Both the position numbers and the translations under genes were made by a program. The notes below the pieces were generated by a model, which did not search any database, was not told where the DNA came from, and was given only the letters and a program-made list of their open reading frames with translations. Below, piece after piece: positions 33,641-46,275 of a stretch of 64,000 nt of DNA (position 1 is the stretch's first letter; the number at the start of each line of letters is the position of its first letter). This DNA comes from Phalacrocorax aristotelis (lineage: Eukaryota > Chordata > Aves > Suliformes > Phalacrocoracidae). The DNA lies in assembly GCF_949628215.1 (NCBI RefSeq), contig NC_134281.1:11294501-11358500 (forward strand). Reading direction: 5' to 3'.

Positions 33641-34033
33641 TGCCAGCATGCCGGCTCCTACCTGTACCCGTGGGGCCCAGTGTGCCAGGCAGGTGGTGGT
33701 GGCCCAGGTGGGCTGCGGAGGCGGCCAGCTCGGCCCTGCTGGGCTCGGCTGCTGTTCCCAGAGGAGGGCAGCCGGCGCCTGTCTCCTCCTCCAGCACCGT
33801 GTGCCAGGCGAGGGGAGGGACCTGTCTGCACCGAGCTTTAGCAAGGTGAGACAGAGGCCAGGTACAGGCTGGCGGTGGCCCATGCGTAGCACAGTGGTGC
33901 CCCACACCGAGCCTGGCTGGGAGCTGGCACATGGCAACCCTGCAGGGCTGTCGTGCCCTGTCGTGTGGCACATGGGGCCGCCAAGACAGGCAGCCCGGCC
34001 AGACTCACCCTGCACCACAAGGGCTCGTCTGTG

Positions 34034-34043
34034 CCTATATAGG
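34034..34043. promoter_or_regulatory. CArG box CCTATATAGG
   Basis: Perfect match to the SRF consensus CC(A/T)6GG, about 2 kb upstream of the LAMB2-like start codon. Motif evidence only. Confidence 0.35.
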
Positions 34044-37000
34044 GCGTGCCTCCAGCAGTGATACCGGGAGCCCTGGGCCAGCATGGCAGCCAGCTGCGCT
34101 CCCCTGGCACCTGTGCCGGATAGATCCTGCTCCCATCCAGTGCTGGCACCATGGGCACCACCATGCCCTGAGCCAGGACCCCACTCACCCTGTGCCAGTC
34201 AGCGTTGCCTAGGATCCTTCGGACCAGCTGGGCCGGGCACTGTGGTGGCAGCCCCTGAGCCCTGCAGGGAGCACGGTCGTGTACCGGGGCTGGGCTCGAC
34301 AGAGACCTCACTGTCACACTGGGATGGTGCCTTTTATTAGCTGCAGCCGAAGGAAGGAAGAGGAGCCGTGTGTTCTCCACACCAAGGCTACAGTCTGGCT
34401 ACCCGCTGGAGAGCAAGGTCACGGGCCGACAAAGCAGCAGCTCCCTGGGCTGCTGGCCATGGGCATGCCAAAACCCATGTCCCTAGGGACACTCCGACAC
34501 AGTGCAGGCTAGTCCCACGTGTCTCAGTGGGGCACAGGATGCTGTGAGCAGAGCCCTGCCAGCTCCCCATGGCCATGTTCTCAGCAGGCGCTGGGAAACC
34601 CAGAGGAAAGGCAGGGCTGTGCCCTGTGATGCTCCAGCAGCGCAGAGGGGTGCCTGGGCACCACCACCTCCTCAGCTAGGAAAGCTGGCAGGAGATGAGC
34701 TGATAAAGGGCCATTAGCACTGGCCAGCACATTGCAGGGATCTTGCCAAGCAAACCTTATCTGCTCTGAGGAGATCCAAAGTGGCCTGATAAAGGTAACT
34801 ATAACAGATTTCAGGCCTTGAAGAGCAAGGTAAAACCAGGAGGGAGAGATCCTCAGAGGGATCTGAGGGGCAAGTGAAGTGTTCCAGCCCACATCCAGGC
34901 ATCTCCCAGCTCCTCTTAAGGCTGCTCTGACTTCCCAGCCTGAGCTACAATCCCCTCAGCCGCTCCACAGCTGAACACATGGGGGGTGGCCTGTGTCTGC
35001 CCGGGGAGGTGACATGACCGGGGGCAGCTCTGCCTGGCCAGAGATCTGCCAGCAGCTCTGCTGTAGCCCTCCGTCACCAGCATTTCAAAGCCGCTGAGCC
35101 TCACCCAGTCCCTCAGGCCCCCATGGCCTCAGCTCCACCAGCATCTTTCAGCAGCAATTAGAGCACTTTCTCGCTATCGCCAGCAGACCGAACAGCTTGG
35201 AGGAGTAGCAGTGGAAACCAGCAGCACTCGCTGCTTTGGGGCACACAGAGGAGGGTCCCCCCAAAGCCTCGGCAGAGCCTCTGAGCTCCTGGGGCAGCCT
35301 CTCATGCCTGGCCAGCCCTGCTTGGACTGACTTCAGTGAGCTCAGCAGGCAGCCAACCCTTCCCTAAACATCCCCAGTGAGACAGAGAACCACTTAACCA
35401 CTTCCCTTCCCAAGGAATGAGCTCTGGCACCAGAGCCGGTGTCTGCCCGGGACCACCGTCCCACCACTGTAAGTGTCGGGTCAGTGCACTGACGGCCCCG
35501 CGGCACAAACCAGATCCGGATCGCACGTGGGTAAACAACAACGTTTCTGTTGAATTAGCTGGCCTCATGGTCCCAGCTGCAGAATGGGCAAATCCAAAGG
35601 GAAGTCAAAGGGTGGGCAGAGAGGCAGGAGCTGGTAGAGCGTCTGCCAGCACAGTGCCGACCCAGCACGTTTCTAGGAACTAACCTGGAATGTGGATTTA
35701 TGCCAGTTTACACTAGTTCAGCACCAGCGGCACTCATCTGGAATGTTTCCCATCCCAAGCCAGGGACTTCTTAGTGGGGCTTGGCTAACCCCAAGCCTCA
35801 TGGGGTTGACTGGGGGGAAGAGGCGGCGATAGTGGTGGTCTCCAGCTGATCGTGCCCACTCAGCGGCCGAGCACACGGGAAATGCCGTTCCCCAGAGCTC
35901 ACAGGGGGCCAGGAGGAGCAGTCTGGCGGGACTCAAAGAAAAGCTGGACACACTGGGTGGTTCTGAGCACCATTTTACTGAAGGGCTGGACACCTGCAAG
36001 GACTTCATAACAGAAAGTTCACTTCATTTAAGAAAAAAGACAGTCTGTTTTTTGTCCCATTCCCTCCAAAGAACGGAATAATACTAATGCTGTCTTTTCA
36101 CCAAACAATGCCATTCCAAAATATACAACACTGAGTGTGGAGCAGCCCAGCCTCATATTAAACATTAAATATTAATATAGCTTCAGAAACATTCTACACA
36201 AACAAATGAAACAGTAAAAAGTTCACTCAAGAACAAGATGGTCAGTTGTTGTAAATTTTACCATACAAAAGTTTGTTACTCGCGGTAACAGAGTTTTTTG
36301 TCGGGCTCCTGTGGGCTGCAGTTGCTGCTCCCTGGCCATCGCTCAGGACCCCCAAAGGCCGGGGGATGCCTGCGGCACCCGTCCCAGCCAGAGCAGGTCA
36401 GTCACGCTGCGTCGTGGAGACGGCTCTCTTAGAGATGACGGTTGGCAGAGACGAGCGTGAGGGGCTGGGCAGTGCCCGCCCAGAGCCCCATGTACCACAG
36501 AGCAGCTGCTGTGCCTCTGCTCTGCTCAGGAAATGCTAATCCTGAGGAGTGCTGCACCAGGAACCAGGAGGAGGGCATGGCATCACACACCGCCCCTGCC
36601 CTGCCAAAGACACTCGTTTCAACCCATCCCAGGCCTGGGCAGCATGGCAGAGCAGGGGCAGGAGGGGAGGTATTTCTGGGGGTAGCTTTTCAGCACCTTC
36701 TCTTTTACAACAGCACCACGTGTCTGACTGTGCCTGCAGGAATCACCAGACTCTCACAGGGGCTGCCTGTAGCAACAGAAACTGAAAGGGCTAATTAAGA
36801 CAACAAGGAGAGAGTCCCAGACGATAATAAGGCCTTTAAGAGACTCCCGGGGCAAGGCCTAATCATCCCCGCAGGGGAAGGTATTTCGGATGCTCATCAG
36901 AGGAAGTGCTACCCCCCGGGAGGGCATCCAGAAGGTACAAGTCAGCACACAACCATGGTGGCTCTGCAAGCCAGGGAGCAGCTTACCTTCCCTGCGGCCA

Positions 37001-39257
37001 CCCAAGCAGGGCTAGTTTGTACAACCAATGAAGGGCAAAAAACAAGGGTTAGGAGGGGCACCTGCTCCAAAAGGGCACCCCGTCGCCCATGCCCCAGAGC
37101 CTGCAGCACCAGTGCCTGCAGAGTGCTGCCAGATGGGGCAGGACAGGCTCCATCAGCTGGGCAGGGACAGTGGAAGAAGTGCTACTGGTACACCACAGAC
37201 CTGTCTCCTCTGCTTGCAGATCTCCTCCTGCAGCAGAAGCTGGCCAGCCAGGCGCTGCTGGTGTCTTTGGTTTCCCCTAATCCCAGTTTCTCACTTTTTG
37301 ACTAGTCCTCCTTGGTCTCCCTAAGGAAATGGAGGAGTCCAGCCTCAGCACCATAGCTTTGGAGGCAGCAGCTGGCCAAGCTGCGAGCACTAGTGCAGCC
37401 ACATCCACAGACAGGGCTCACTCAACACTTGGGGCTCTCTCTCCTGCATTCTGGGACCAGGTCTCTGCTCTACCAGCCAGCAAGGCACCTGGTGCCATCC
37501 TAATGGCACACAGCTCCAGGCAGGAACAGGCTGCAAGGAGAGGGAAACCAGAGAATGGTGCTCTCAAGCACAGCACTGACTGCAGGGGCCTGGGAGCAAG
37601 CTGCCCTGCTGCCTCTCAAGAGTTGGTGCCAGTCCACCCAGCTCGCAAATCCAAGGGCTGCAGCGCCATCAGGAAGGTGAGGTGCCCCAGAACAGCTGTC
37701 CTCTCCTCAGGCCACCCCAGCTGCCCAAAAGCAATCCCTGTCTGACCACAGAAGCAAACAGACCAGTGACATTTTGAAGACTGAAACAGAAACTGTCACT
37801 TCCACACAAACCAACCAACTTGCTTGAGCAGCAGGTGCTCCACACAGCTGGGCACTGACCCTGCCAACAACGGCTGAAACAAGGATCCTCCTACCTAAAC
37901 CTGCCCTCCTGCCCAGGAAGTTGCCCAGCTTGTGTGACACTGTCCAGCTGCAGCTGATAAACAAACTTGTTCTCTGCCCTGCCATGTCCCTTGTCCTGTG
38001 GCCAAAAGTCCAGCTCCCACACAGGGCAGGGAACTTGGACCCAAGGGGGTGAGCAGCTGGAGCGTCTGCACCCCCAAACATGCTGGCAAGGTCTGGCCAC
38101 GAACACAGCACAAGTCACGGCTGAAAGGGCCCAAATTCTGTGCTCAAGCCCAAAACATAAAGTCCCCCAACCCCTCCTGCCACAGCTGAAGCTGGGGGAC
38201 ATCCACCAGCTCCATCGGTGGAGAAGTACTGCTGCTGTGTGAGGGGGGCCCAGAGGACACGTGGCAGAACGGGGCGGCTACGGAGCAGGGCCATGGAGCC
38301 AGGTGCACAGCATCACCCACCCATGCTGTTCTGCTCCTGACTCCCCTGCAATGGTCTGAGCTGGTGACTGGCTGAACATTGTGCAAGGGAACACCAGGCA
38401 ATGAGGGGTCTCAGCCCACTGCCCCCCACCCCTGTGAGCGTTGAGAAGTATCCAGCTACATGAGCAGTCACAATGCTCCACAGAGCACACCTCCTTCTCA
38501 CACCAACATACCACTAGTGGGCTACAAAACCGGAGTAACAAAATAATCCCTTATTTTGCAGAAAAGTGCTTAAGAAATTCTGTACAAGGATCGCTACGGC
38601 AGCTGGCTCTGGGGGGGGATGCAAACAGTCTGGAAGCAGCAGCATCACACTACGTGGCTTGCAGGGGAGAGGCCAAGGAGAAACTTCAACGGAAAGTAGT
38701 GGCAGAAGGTGAAATCTGATCACAGTGGACATGAGCTTCAAAACATTTCTACCTATTAACAATGTGATTTCAGCTGGTATCTGATGTCAGCTTCCCCTTC
38801 AGCTGCCCGCCGGACAAGCTTCTCTCCCCATGGACCTCACTGACGGACATCTGAAGCATGCAGGAAGCTCAAGGACTTTGTCTGGTGAGGCAAAGCATAA
38901 ACTCTCGCTTCTTGGCAGCTGAATGAAAGGAGAAATGATTTCCACAAACACAGTTGGAAGAACAGCCCTTTGACCGCTGGCTGAATCATTTCTCGAAGCG
39001 ACAGTGGCACAAATCCATGCAGTAAAAGCATTCCTAAGAGAGTCTCCAAGGCTCTCAGCTGTCACGGTGCCCAGGAACAGCACAAGCCAGGTTAGGCACT
39101 TGGATGAATTCAAAGTGACTAATACAGAAACAGGTCTGAATAACCTGCACACAGCACGCTCAGCAGAGACCACAGTACTCTCCAGGCAAAGCATTTCTAC
39201 GTGCCCTGCCAGTTACTGTTGTGCAGGTCCCTGGAAGACAAGTGTCACTCTGCTGTC

Positions 39258-39315
39258 ACAGAATAACAGGGTGGAAGGGACCTCTGAGAGGTCTCTAGTT
39301 AGATCAGGTCTTACA
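39258..39315 (-). mobile_element. CR1-like LINE 3'-end remnant
   Basis: The stretch beginning CACAGAATAACAGGGTGGAA and continuing GGGACCTCTGAGAGGTC resembles the antisense 3' end common to avian CR1 copies. Similarity is lost after about 55 bp, so this is a short relic. Confidence 0.5.
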
Positions 39316-40262
39316 CAGGTCTGGTTTGATCAAACGCTTTACCTTCCCTAAACACCAGACAGCAGCGTCCATAGCAGTCTCCTGCACATCAGCATCGAAG
39401 GCCTGAGATGCTGGAAGCACCTGCACCCAGCCACAAGATGAAAGATGGCAGAGCCAACCACCAACAGGCTGCAGGCACCCTATCTGCTGGCACTGGATTC
39501 CCTGGGAAGAGCTCACAGGCAGCAGCTGCTGACATTGGCACCAGGGGCCATAAAGCCCCTCTGTGAATAACAAGCTGCAATCCTTCTGGCCAGGCTCCTG
39601 AATCCCCTCTGCAAGGAGGAAGAGGAGCCATCAGAAGGGCAGAGAATCAAGCTCCAGCACTACCCAGTAGTAGCTCAGGGACCCTGCAGTCTGTTAGAGA
39701 CGTGCAGAAGAGCTGACAGAGACTGGACTGATGACAGGCAAGTCCCTGAGCACAGAGCTATGGGGTGCTCACTTCCCTGGCAGAAGCCTCAGTGACACAG
39801 AAGAGATTCTAACACTTGCCTCTCCCTGTGGAGTAGAAGACCTCTTGCTGGTGGCCTGGGAAGGACACCAGGCGAGCTGTCACCACCAAGCATTCACAGA
39901 ACTCAGCTCAGTGCCTGGAAAGGCATGGCAGCGCTAAGGCAGTATGTTTTGCTGGATATGTTAAACTAGAGTATAAGCCAAGTCCTTGACTGGCAAAGAC
40001 CCAAGCTGTGAAAGACAAGATGTGATGGAGAAGAGTGGGGAGGCAGGCAGCAGCGTGGCTGGGGGAAGAAACACAGCGAAGAGGAGGGATGGGGCCAGAT
40101 AAGCTGGCCTCAGGTGCTCAGCTTCCTGCTCAGGCTGGAGGAAAAGCAACCTTGGCCTGAATTCAGCCTTGCTGATGCATGGTTGTTTTTCCCACCGGAG
40201 GCCAGCCACTCAGCTGGGATATCTGCATCCCGTGAAGAGGCTCCAGAGACAGCTCTCAGTGC

Positions 40263-40272
40263 CCTTATATGG
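40263..40272. promoter_or_regulatory. CArG box CCTTATATGG
   Basis: Perfect CC(A/T)6GG consensus in the LAMB2-like/CCDC71 intergenic region. Motif evidence only. Confidence 0.35.
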
Positions 40273-41369
40273 GGCTGGGAACAGGGGAAGCTGCCGAGCA
40301 GCCTGTCAGACAGCGATACCACAGGCAGGAGTTCAGAGCCCTCCTCAGGAAACAGCCAAAAAGAGAAACTCCAGTGCAAGACTTCAAGACCTGGCATTTG
40401 AGAGCGTGGGAATGGGAAAGGTCTGAAGGATGGGAACAAAAGGGACAAAGCAATTTTTGGCCGGTTAACAGTGATGGAGCGTCCCTGTTCATCCAGCAAC
40501 ATGGCAGGACAAGGAACCCTCTGCCAGGGCATTTTAAAAACACACAAGCAGAAAAAAATATTTCCTCCTCCTCTGCAGCCAACCAGCGGCATTCACAGGT
40601 CAGTCTCAAACACTGCAAGTTATGATCTCTGACAGCAGCTCAGATATGCACAGTAAAACCACACAGAACCCAAGTGTGCGATTCAGAGCCTGCAATTATC
40701 CCCTGAGGGAGAACCTCCACCCCACCCTATGTGGGCAAGGGGGCAGAACCCTGGCTGTGCCTCAGGACACCCAGCTTCCCCGCCCTCTCAATCCCTCATG
40801 AACCCCCTCTCTTCTCTCGTGCCACGGCTTTCCTCTCTGAGATGGGGATCTGACGCTGACCCCTTTTACAAAGCACTGAAATCCAGCGGTGCTAGAGAGG
40901 TGCTGAAATGTAGGGAGCTGGGGCTGGGCTTCCCAGGGGAGCTCATCCTTTCAGCCAACGTCCACAGAGATTACTAGGTCAGACCTGCAGAGATCTGAAC
41001 GTATGGCGGTGTAGAGCCACGCCCGCACCTGGCTGGACACTGCTCCCTCTCCCCAAGGCACCAGGTTCAGTATCCCAACAGAGCTCATTGGAGGCCATCC
41101 CTCCCAGGTGGCAACTGCAGCACCAACCGCTCCGACCTGGTGTTTCTCCTGGAGCGTGCAAGATCCCCCGCTGCAGAGAACAGAGCAGACCTGACCTCTG
41201 CCAGCGCACAGCCTGCGTTCCCATCCCACAGCGTGGCACCGCACAGGAAGGCTGACACAGCCATCTGCAGTGGTTCTGCAGTGCCTCCTGGGGACAGGCA
41301 GAGCCTGCACTCCGGGAGCTTTTACACCTGCCACACACTTTCTTGCAACATCCCAGACGGCACAGCAAA

Positions 41370-41415
41370 GCCGTCACCCATTGCCACAGGGTGCCGTCAC
41401 CCATCGCCACAGGGT
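41370..41415. repeat. Two-copy 23-bp direct repeat
   Basis: GCCGTCACCCATYGCCACAG plus GGT, repeated twice in tandem with one difference. Confidence 0.85.
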
Positions 41416-42282
41416 GCCGATCTCCCCTCCTACTGCTTCACCCCCACAAACTGACAGAAAGAAACTCTCCATGTTTAAGTGTTGGCATATATTCCCTCAA
41501 CCCTTCTGCTTTTCTGCTTTAATTCAGGCTCAAATACCCCACTGACCTCTGGGACTGGCAAGGTGTATCTAATACATTCAAACACAGCCTGTGTCTCCTC
41601 TACTGGCACCCAGAACCTGCACCTGAAACATCCAGCAACAACAAAGCAGTTACATGGTGGGCAGGGCACTTTATGCAATTCTCATTAACAACTCCAGCCC
41701 TTCAGCTCTAACAGTCACAGTTCACGTTCTACGTTTGCACCTGGGACACAGGAGAGGGGAGCAACACTGGCTGCTGAGGAGGAATCACTCTTTGGAGGCA
41801 AACCCCTGCCATGAGTTCAGAGCTTCTGCGACCAGCAAACGGAGGAGGCACCTAGAGACATCAGGCAGACTTGCAGGCAACACCCCTGTAACAGTCCCCC
41901 GCTCTTATGCAGAGGTAATACTGAAAATATCATTAAAACTACAGTCAACTATCAGCTGGTAATTCTCTGAATTGCTTGGCATTTCTGGAAAGAAATAAGT
42001 GGCTATAACTCTGCCTACCTCCGAGCTGCTCAGGAGAGCCCAAAGCAGACTGTCACAATGCTGAATCGCAAAGAAATCCTGGCACCTTTCAACAAAAGAT
42101 TGGCTGAAGGAGAGGGAGAACAAAAGCTATCAAACCCAATCCCAGAGGGATGGAGGAAGTGCATCTTCCCACAGTTCCTAGGCGATATGCACATATATGG
42201 ATATATAGATATATAGATAATAAAGTTATAAAATTTGATCAAAATAAAACCAGTAAATGTACAGCTTGAAAAAAGAGCAATA

Positions 42283-42576
42283 TCACAGTGCATCAATGTC
42301 ATGAGAAAGTCCCGTGTTCTCACCCTGCACGACAGTGCAGCCTGCCATGTTCAGAAGAGCACCCATGGGAAGTGAGCCCTCTGACCTGCTCAGCTTGCCA
42401 TGGGCAAGTCTCACCATCCCATGTTCCAGAACAGGGTTCTGTATTTCTGCAGTCAGCTCTGCACAGCAGCGGTAGCCAGGCAGAAACAGGGCAAGAGCAG
42501 GCTGCTCCGTCTGCAGGTTAGTCGACATATCGTCACCAGGCACCAGAGATCCAGAGTTGCTCTTAAACTTCTCCAT
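42283..42576 (-). CDS. Possible small ORF (97 aa) just downstream of CCDC71
   Basis: The open frame starts ATG 42576-42574 in a favourable context (AGCATGG), 59 bp past the CCDC71 stop codon, and begins MEKFKSNSGSLVPGDDMS. I recognise no domain. It most likely lies in the CCDC71 3'UTR. It could be a fortuitous downstream ORF, or a C-terminal exon of something else. Composition is balanced rather than repetitive, the only reason it is listed. Confidence 0.2.
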   Translation of the reverse strand: MEKFKSNSGSLVPGDDMSTNLQTEQPALALFLPGYRCCAELTAEIQNPVLEHGMVRLAHGKLSRSEGSLPMGALLNMAGCTVVQGENTGLSHDIDAL

Positions 42577-42635
42577 GCTCTGGTGCCGGGCTAGTATTTA
42601 CTTACTTACAAAAAAAAGTGACAAAGTGAAGAAAC

Positions 42636-43835
42636 TCAGGGAACACTGTGAGAGTGGGACAAGGGCTGAATTCGGATCACAGGGGACAGGTTGACCCTAA
42701 GGATCTTCTGTGCTCTCCTCCTCACTTCATCGTCAGAAGAAGAGTTGCCCACCTTGATGGCCCGGAATTTCAGCAGGTTCAAAGTGCTCTGAGCACGTCG
42801 AGATTTATTTCGGACAGGAATGGTGTTTGCTTTCTTCCTCTGTGGGGCTTCTCTCGCCTCTGTAGCTCTTTTCCTCTTCTGCCCAATGCTCTCCTGGTAA
42901 GTGCTGCTGTCCTTCCACTCTGGTTTTCCCACCAGAGGTTCCTTATTTCTGATTTTCAAGGCCTTGGACTGGGGTGCTGTGGTGCAGTCCTGGGACGAGC
43001 TGCCCGTGACTCTCCCATTGAGGACTCCTGAGGCTTTGCAAGCGTTGCTCTCCTGCAGCACTCCACCCTTTGGTCCCTTCAGAAGATGTAAAGCAAGGGT
43101 GGCAGAATCCGGCGCTTTCTTTATCAAACGCTTGTACCCCTTACCTTCTGTTATTTTAGTGGTCTTGCCTGAAGAAAACTGCCTTGGCGAACTCGAAGCC
43201 TTGAGGAGTTTAAGGTCCGAGGGTGAGATCCCAAGACGCCCTCGTGTGTACTTGGACTCCAAACAGGATACAGTAGTTTTCAGTGGCACCAGAGCTTCCA
43301 GAACCACTGACAGTCTCATGGCTGGGTACACATCAGGATACATGCTCGTAGGGAAGCCCACCGCCGTGGCCTTGGATGTGCCAGATCTCGTCTGCTTCAA
43401 GGAGCTCAAGAGGAGATTTGTGGAGTCCCCTTTAGAGACGGGCTGAGCAGAAACTTTCGAAGAGTTCACCGAAATGCTGGTGGGCGAAGCAGAGACCTTT
43501 GTCACAGCTGTGGTGTTTCGAGCCGGACTCTTGGCGGACTCAGCAGCAGCAGCAGCAGCGCAGTTGTGCGGGGTGCTCTCTTTCGTTTGGCTAGGCGTGT
43601 CCGCCGTGCACGAGCTGTACCCGTACACATCCTTACTCCTCAGAATTGTGGGCTGGTAGCCCTCCTCCTTCAGGCCCTGTATAAAAGCCACCAGCTGGGT
43701 CTCCGTGTCTGAAAGGTCCTTGGACATCGGGTTGAAGACTCGGAGGGCTTCCTCCAGCACTTTCTGTCCTGCAGAGGAAATTCTTGACCAGGAATGGACA
43801 GCTTTTTCTTCCACATTGTTCACTGCAATATTCAT
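42636..43835 (-). CDS. CCDC71: CCDC71, coiled-coil domain-containing protein 71 (399 aa)
   Basis: Single coding exon; function poorly known. The N-terminus [20 protein letters not shown] aligns with human CCDC71 ([20 protein letters not shown]), as do [38 protein letters not shown] near the middle and the C-terminus [19 protein letters not shown]. I chose ATG 43835-43833 because it matches the human start; the frame stays open four codons further upstream to a TTG, which is not a start. Basic clusters ([18 protein letters not shown]) suggest a nuclear location. The long Ala/Lys repeat that lengthens human CCDC71 is absent. The exon follows an acceptor (TTTTTCCAG, AG at 43876-43875), so a non-coding first exon joins across an intron 43875-46275. 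No strong poly(A) signal was found; AGTAAA at 42602-42597 is a weak candidate. Confidence 0.93.
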   Translation of the reverse strand: [399 protein letters not shown]

Positions 43836-46275
43836 GGCATTAGGCAAGCTGGCACTTCAAAAAGGTCCAAATTTCTGGAAAAACAACCCTTGATACCTCA
43901 AAAGGAGAGAGAAGATAATTAGCTCACAGGAACTGAAATCATCTTGCATTTTTAAGTGGGGACCTGAAACCATTAAGCCTAGGCATGGCTACTCACAAAC
44001 ACTGGGTTGGATTCTGGGAACAACCCAAGTTAGCAGCACCATCAAGATAATCCTGCCACCGATTTATCTCTGTGGTCAAACTAAAACATTTCTCACAGAA
44101 ATAGCCTCAAACCTAAACAAAGATTTCAGGCAATCCCATCCAACCAAGGGTTCCAATGATTAACTCAGTGAAATATGCAGCTCGTTTCCAGTTTGAGTTT
44201 GACACGCCCCAGCTTCAGGTAACCAGATCTCATTTTCCCTTGGTAAAGCAGCCCTTCATTGACCCCTCTCCCTGTGCACACACCGAGAACACGACAGTTG
44301 AGCCATCTCAACATTAAGCAGCCTAAGCACCTCAAATCTATCCCAGTGTCACGTTCAATTTTCCAGCTTCCTAACTGATTCTGCTCAAAAATTAGAAGAT
44401 TCTGAGTCCCTGCCAGAATGGCCGCATCCTCCCGAAGACCTGACAGCAGAGCTGGAGGCTGTTTCAGTTGTGCTTCATTGATGCCGAAAGCTGTGGCAAG
44501 GCAACACCGCTCCTTGCTGTTCCCTTGTTTGAACAACGGTCTGCAACTTGCTGTCACAGCAAACTGGTGTCAATCCAAGGGCACTCACTGCCAAGTGAGG
44601 AGGAAGCAGGAAATTCAAGCAGGGCGGCATGAAGGAAACACACATCACCGGGGCCAAGTGTACAATAGCCTGGTGGACAACACCCGGATAATGCTCAGGG
44701 CGCTACACAGCTGTCTGCCCAGGACAAAAGCACTAATTGTTGCTTTAAATACATTTTAAAAAAAAGGCACCAGCAGTCCGGACAGGACTTTGTGAGGCAC
44801 CCAGGACAACTCTGACCTTCTCACACTGAGCTGGTGACCTCACCATCTCCACAGCTGGATGCTGTGCTAAGAAGTTATAAAATCTTTAGCTTCATCGATA
44901 CCTCTCAAAATTATAAGGAGGATTCACCAAAAAATCCTTTTCAGGGAAATGCGGAACGTGTTGGGAACACTATTGGAGAGGGTAGTGCGCAGGCAAGAAA
45001 GCCAGGATGGAAAAGTTTGTGCTTGAGCAGACGGAGCGAGGAGCTCCGATATTCCTCCCAGAATTCTGGTTTCACTGCTACCCCTCAGCCTGGGAGTGCC
45101 AGCCCCGGCCTAGCGCCCCACACCACCACCGGCTGCACAAGTAAGAGGCACGAGCCAAAAGCAGCCACAGAAGGGGAAGCACAGGTTGGCGGGGGGATAA
45201 GAGCCTCCGCATGACAGACTAATCTCAGTCAAGTGTTCTGCAGACGTCACAGCAGAACAGGGATTTGGAGGAGGATAATGCAGTTGCTCTGTGACACACG
45301 GGATCTCCCAGGGAGGAGGGGAGGAGGGCAGGGAAGCGCTCCAACGGAGCTGTGACCAGCGGTGAGATTCGCCACCTCCAAACCAAACAAGCGGCAACAG
45401 GCGCGACGAAGTCAGTAAGGCTTAATCCTGAGCTGGCAGAGAGTGAGAAACACAACTAACAATGTGAGCTCAACAGGCTGCTAAACGGATCATCTTCTGC
45501 CGAGAACTTCTGGCTGTGGCAAGCCCGGGAACAGCCAGGATGCCTTAAGGGATATTCTGATGTTGAACGGAGAGGCTGTGACATCTCAGCAGGGACATGA
45601 CGTCTCGACATCGATCTGCCTGGTCTTGTTTCGTGCGGTGCAAGTCGCAGCAGGAGAAGCGGCTGCAGACAGGCACACCGCAGCCAGCCTATCTGCCCAG
45701 CGCCAAGCCTGTTCGCTTGACGCACCCCGGCTGAAGCATCGCGGGCCACGGACCCGCAGCACTCCCGGCGCGGCCACGAAGCGCTGGCAGGACCCTCACG
45801 CACCGCTCGAGGGAAAGGCCCTGCAGTGTTGCTCCGGGCGCACCGGGGGGCGGGCGCTGCCGGTACGGCCGGGGCGCGGAGCTGGGGCAGAAACCCAAGG
45901 AGGGGCTCGGTGGGGACCGCGGGGGGGGCAGCCCCCCGGCGAGCCTCTCCCCCCGGCCCACCCCTCAGTGTGGGGGATGTCCCTTCCCGAGCGCCCGTCC
46001 CTCGCTCACCCTCCCCGGGCTCGGCCCGGTAAGGAGCAGAGAGCCGCCCGGTGCCGACGCCCTCCGTACGGGGCTGCGGGGAGGTGATTGGTGCAGACAG
46101 AGGGTGCGGGGGCCCCCCCGCACGGCCCCGCGCCGGCTCCCGGGCACGGGAGGGGAGGCGGGTCACCTCAGTGCCGCGGCTCCGCCTCTAGCGCCCGGAG
46201 GCCGCCCCGCCGGGCGGCTCGGCAGCGCCCTCGCCCGGGAGCGCGGGGCCCGGGCACCGCCGAGCCCCAACCTAC

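Larger units (their letters stand above)
32017..42280. other. Intergenic region between LAMB2-like and CCDC71; no convincing gene
   Basis: About 10 kb. The left 2 kb is GC-rich and probably holds the LAMB2-like promoter and non-coding first exon. Open frames here lack splice sites, domains or family similarity that I recognise. Content worth noting: MEF2-like TTAAATTTAG at 32447, CArG boxes at 34034 and 40263, a GATA-motif cluster about 34695-34800, an AATAAA on the minus strand at 34333, a 3'-UTR-like AT-rich block 35960-36270, a CR1-like scrap at 39258, and a duplicated 23-mer at 41370. Confidence 0.6.

Noticed and set aside
33281-34084. Overlapping 180-270 codon frames on both strands upstream of LAMB2-like
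   Set aside because: GC-driven, overlapping a tandem repeat, with no splice or family support.
43836-43847. Upstream start for CCDC71 giving a 403-aa protein
   Set aside because: The first codon there is TTG; the ATG at 43835 matches the human start and is preferred.
45456-46166. 236-codon minus-strand frame in the CpG island between CCDC71 and the HAD-like gene
   Set aside because: Arg/Pro/Gly-rich composition typical of CpG-island translation, inside the CCDC71 intron, no domain.
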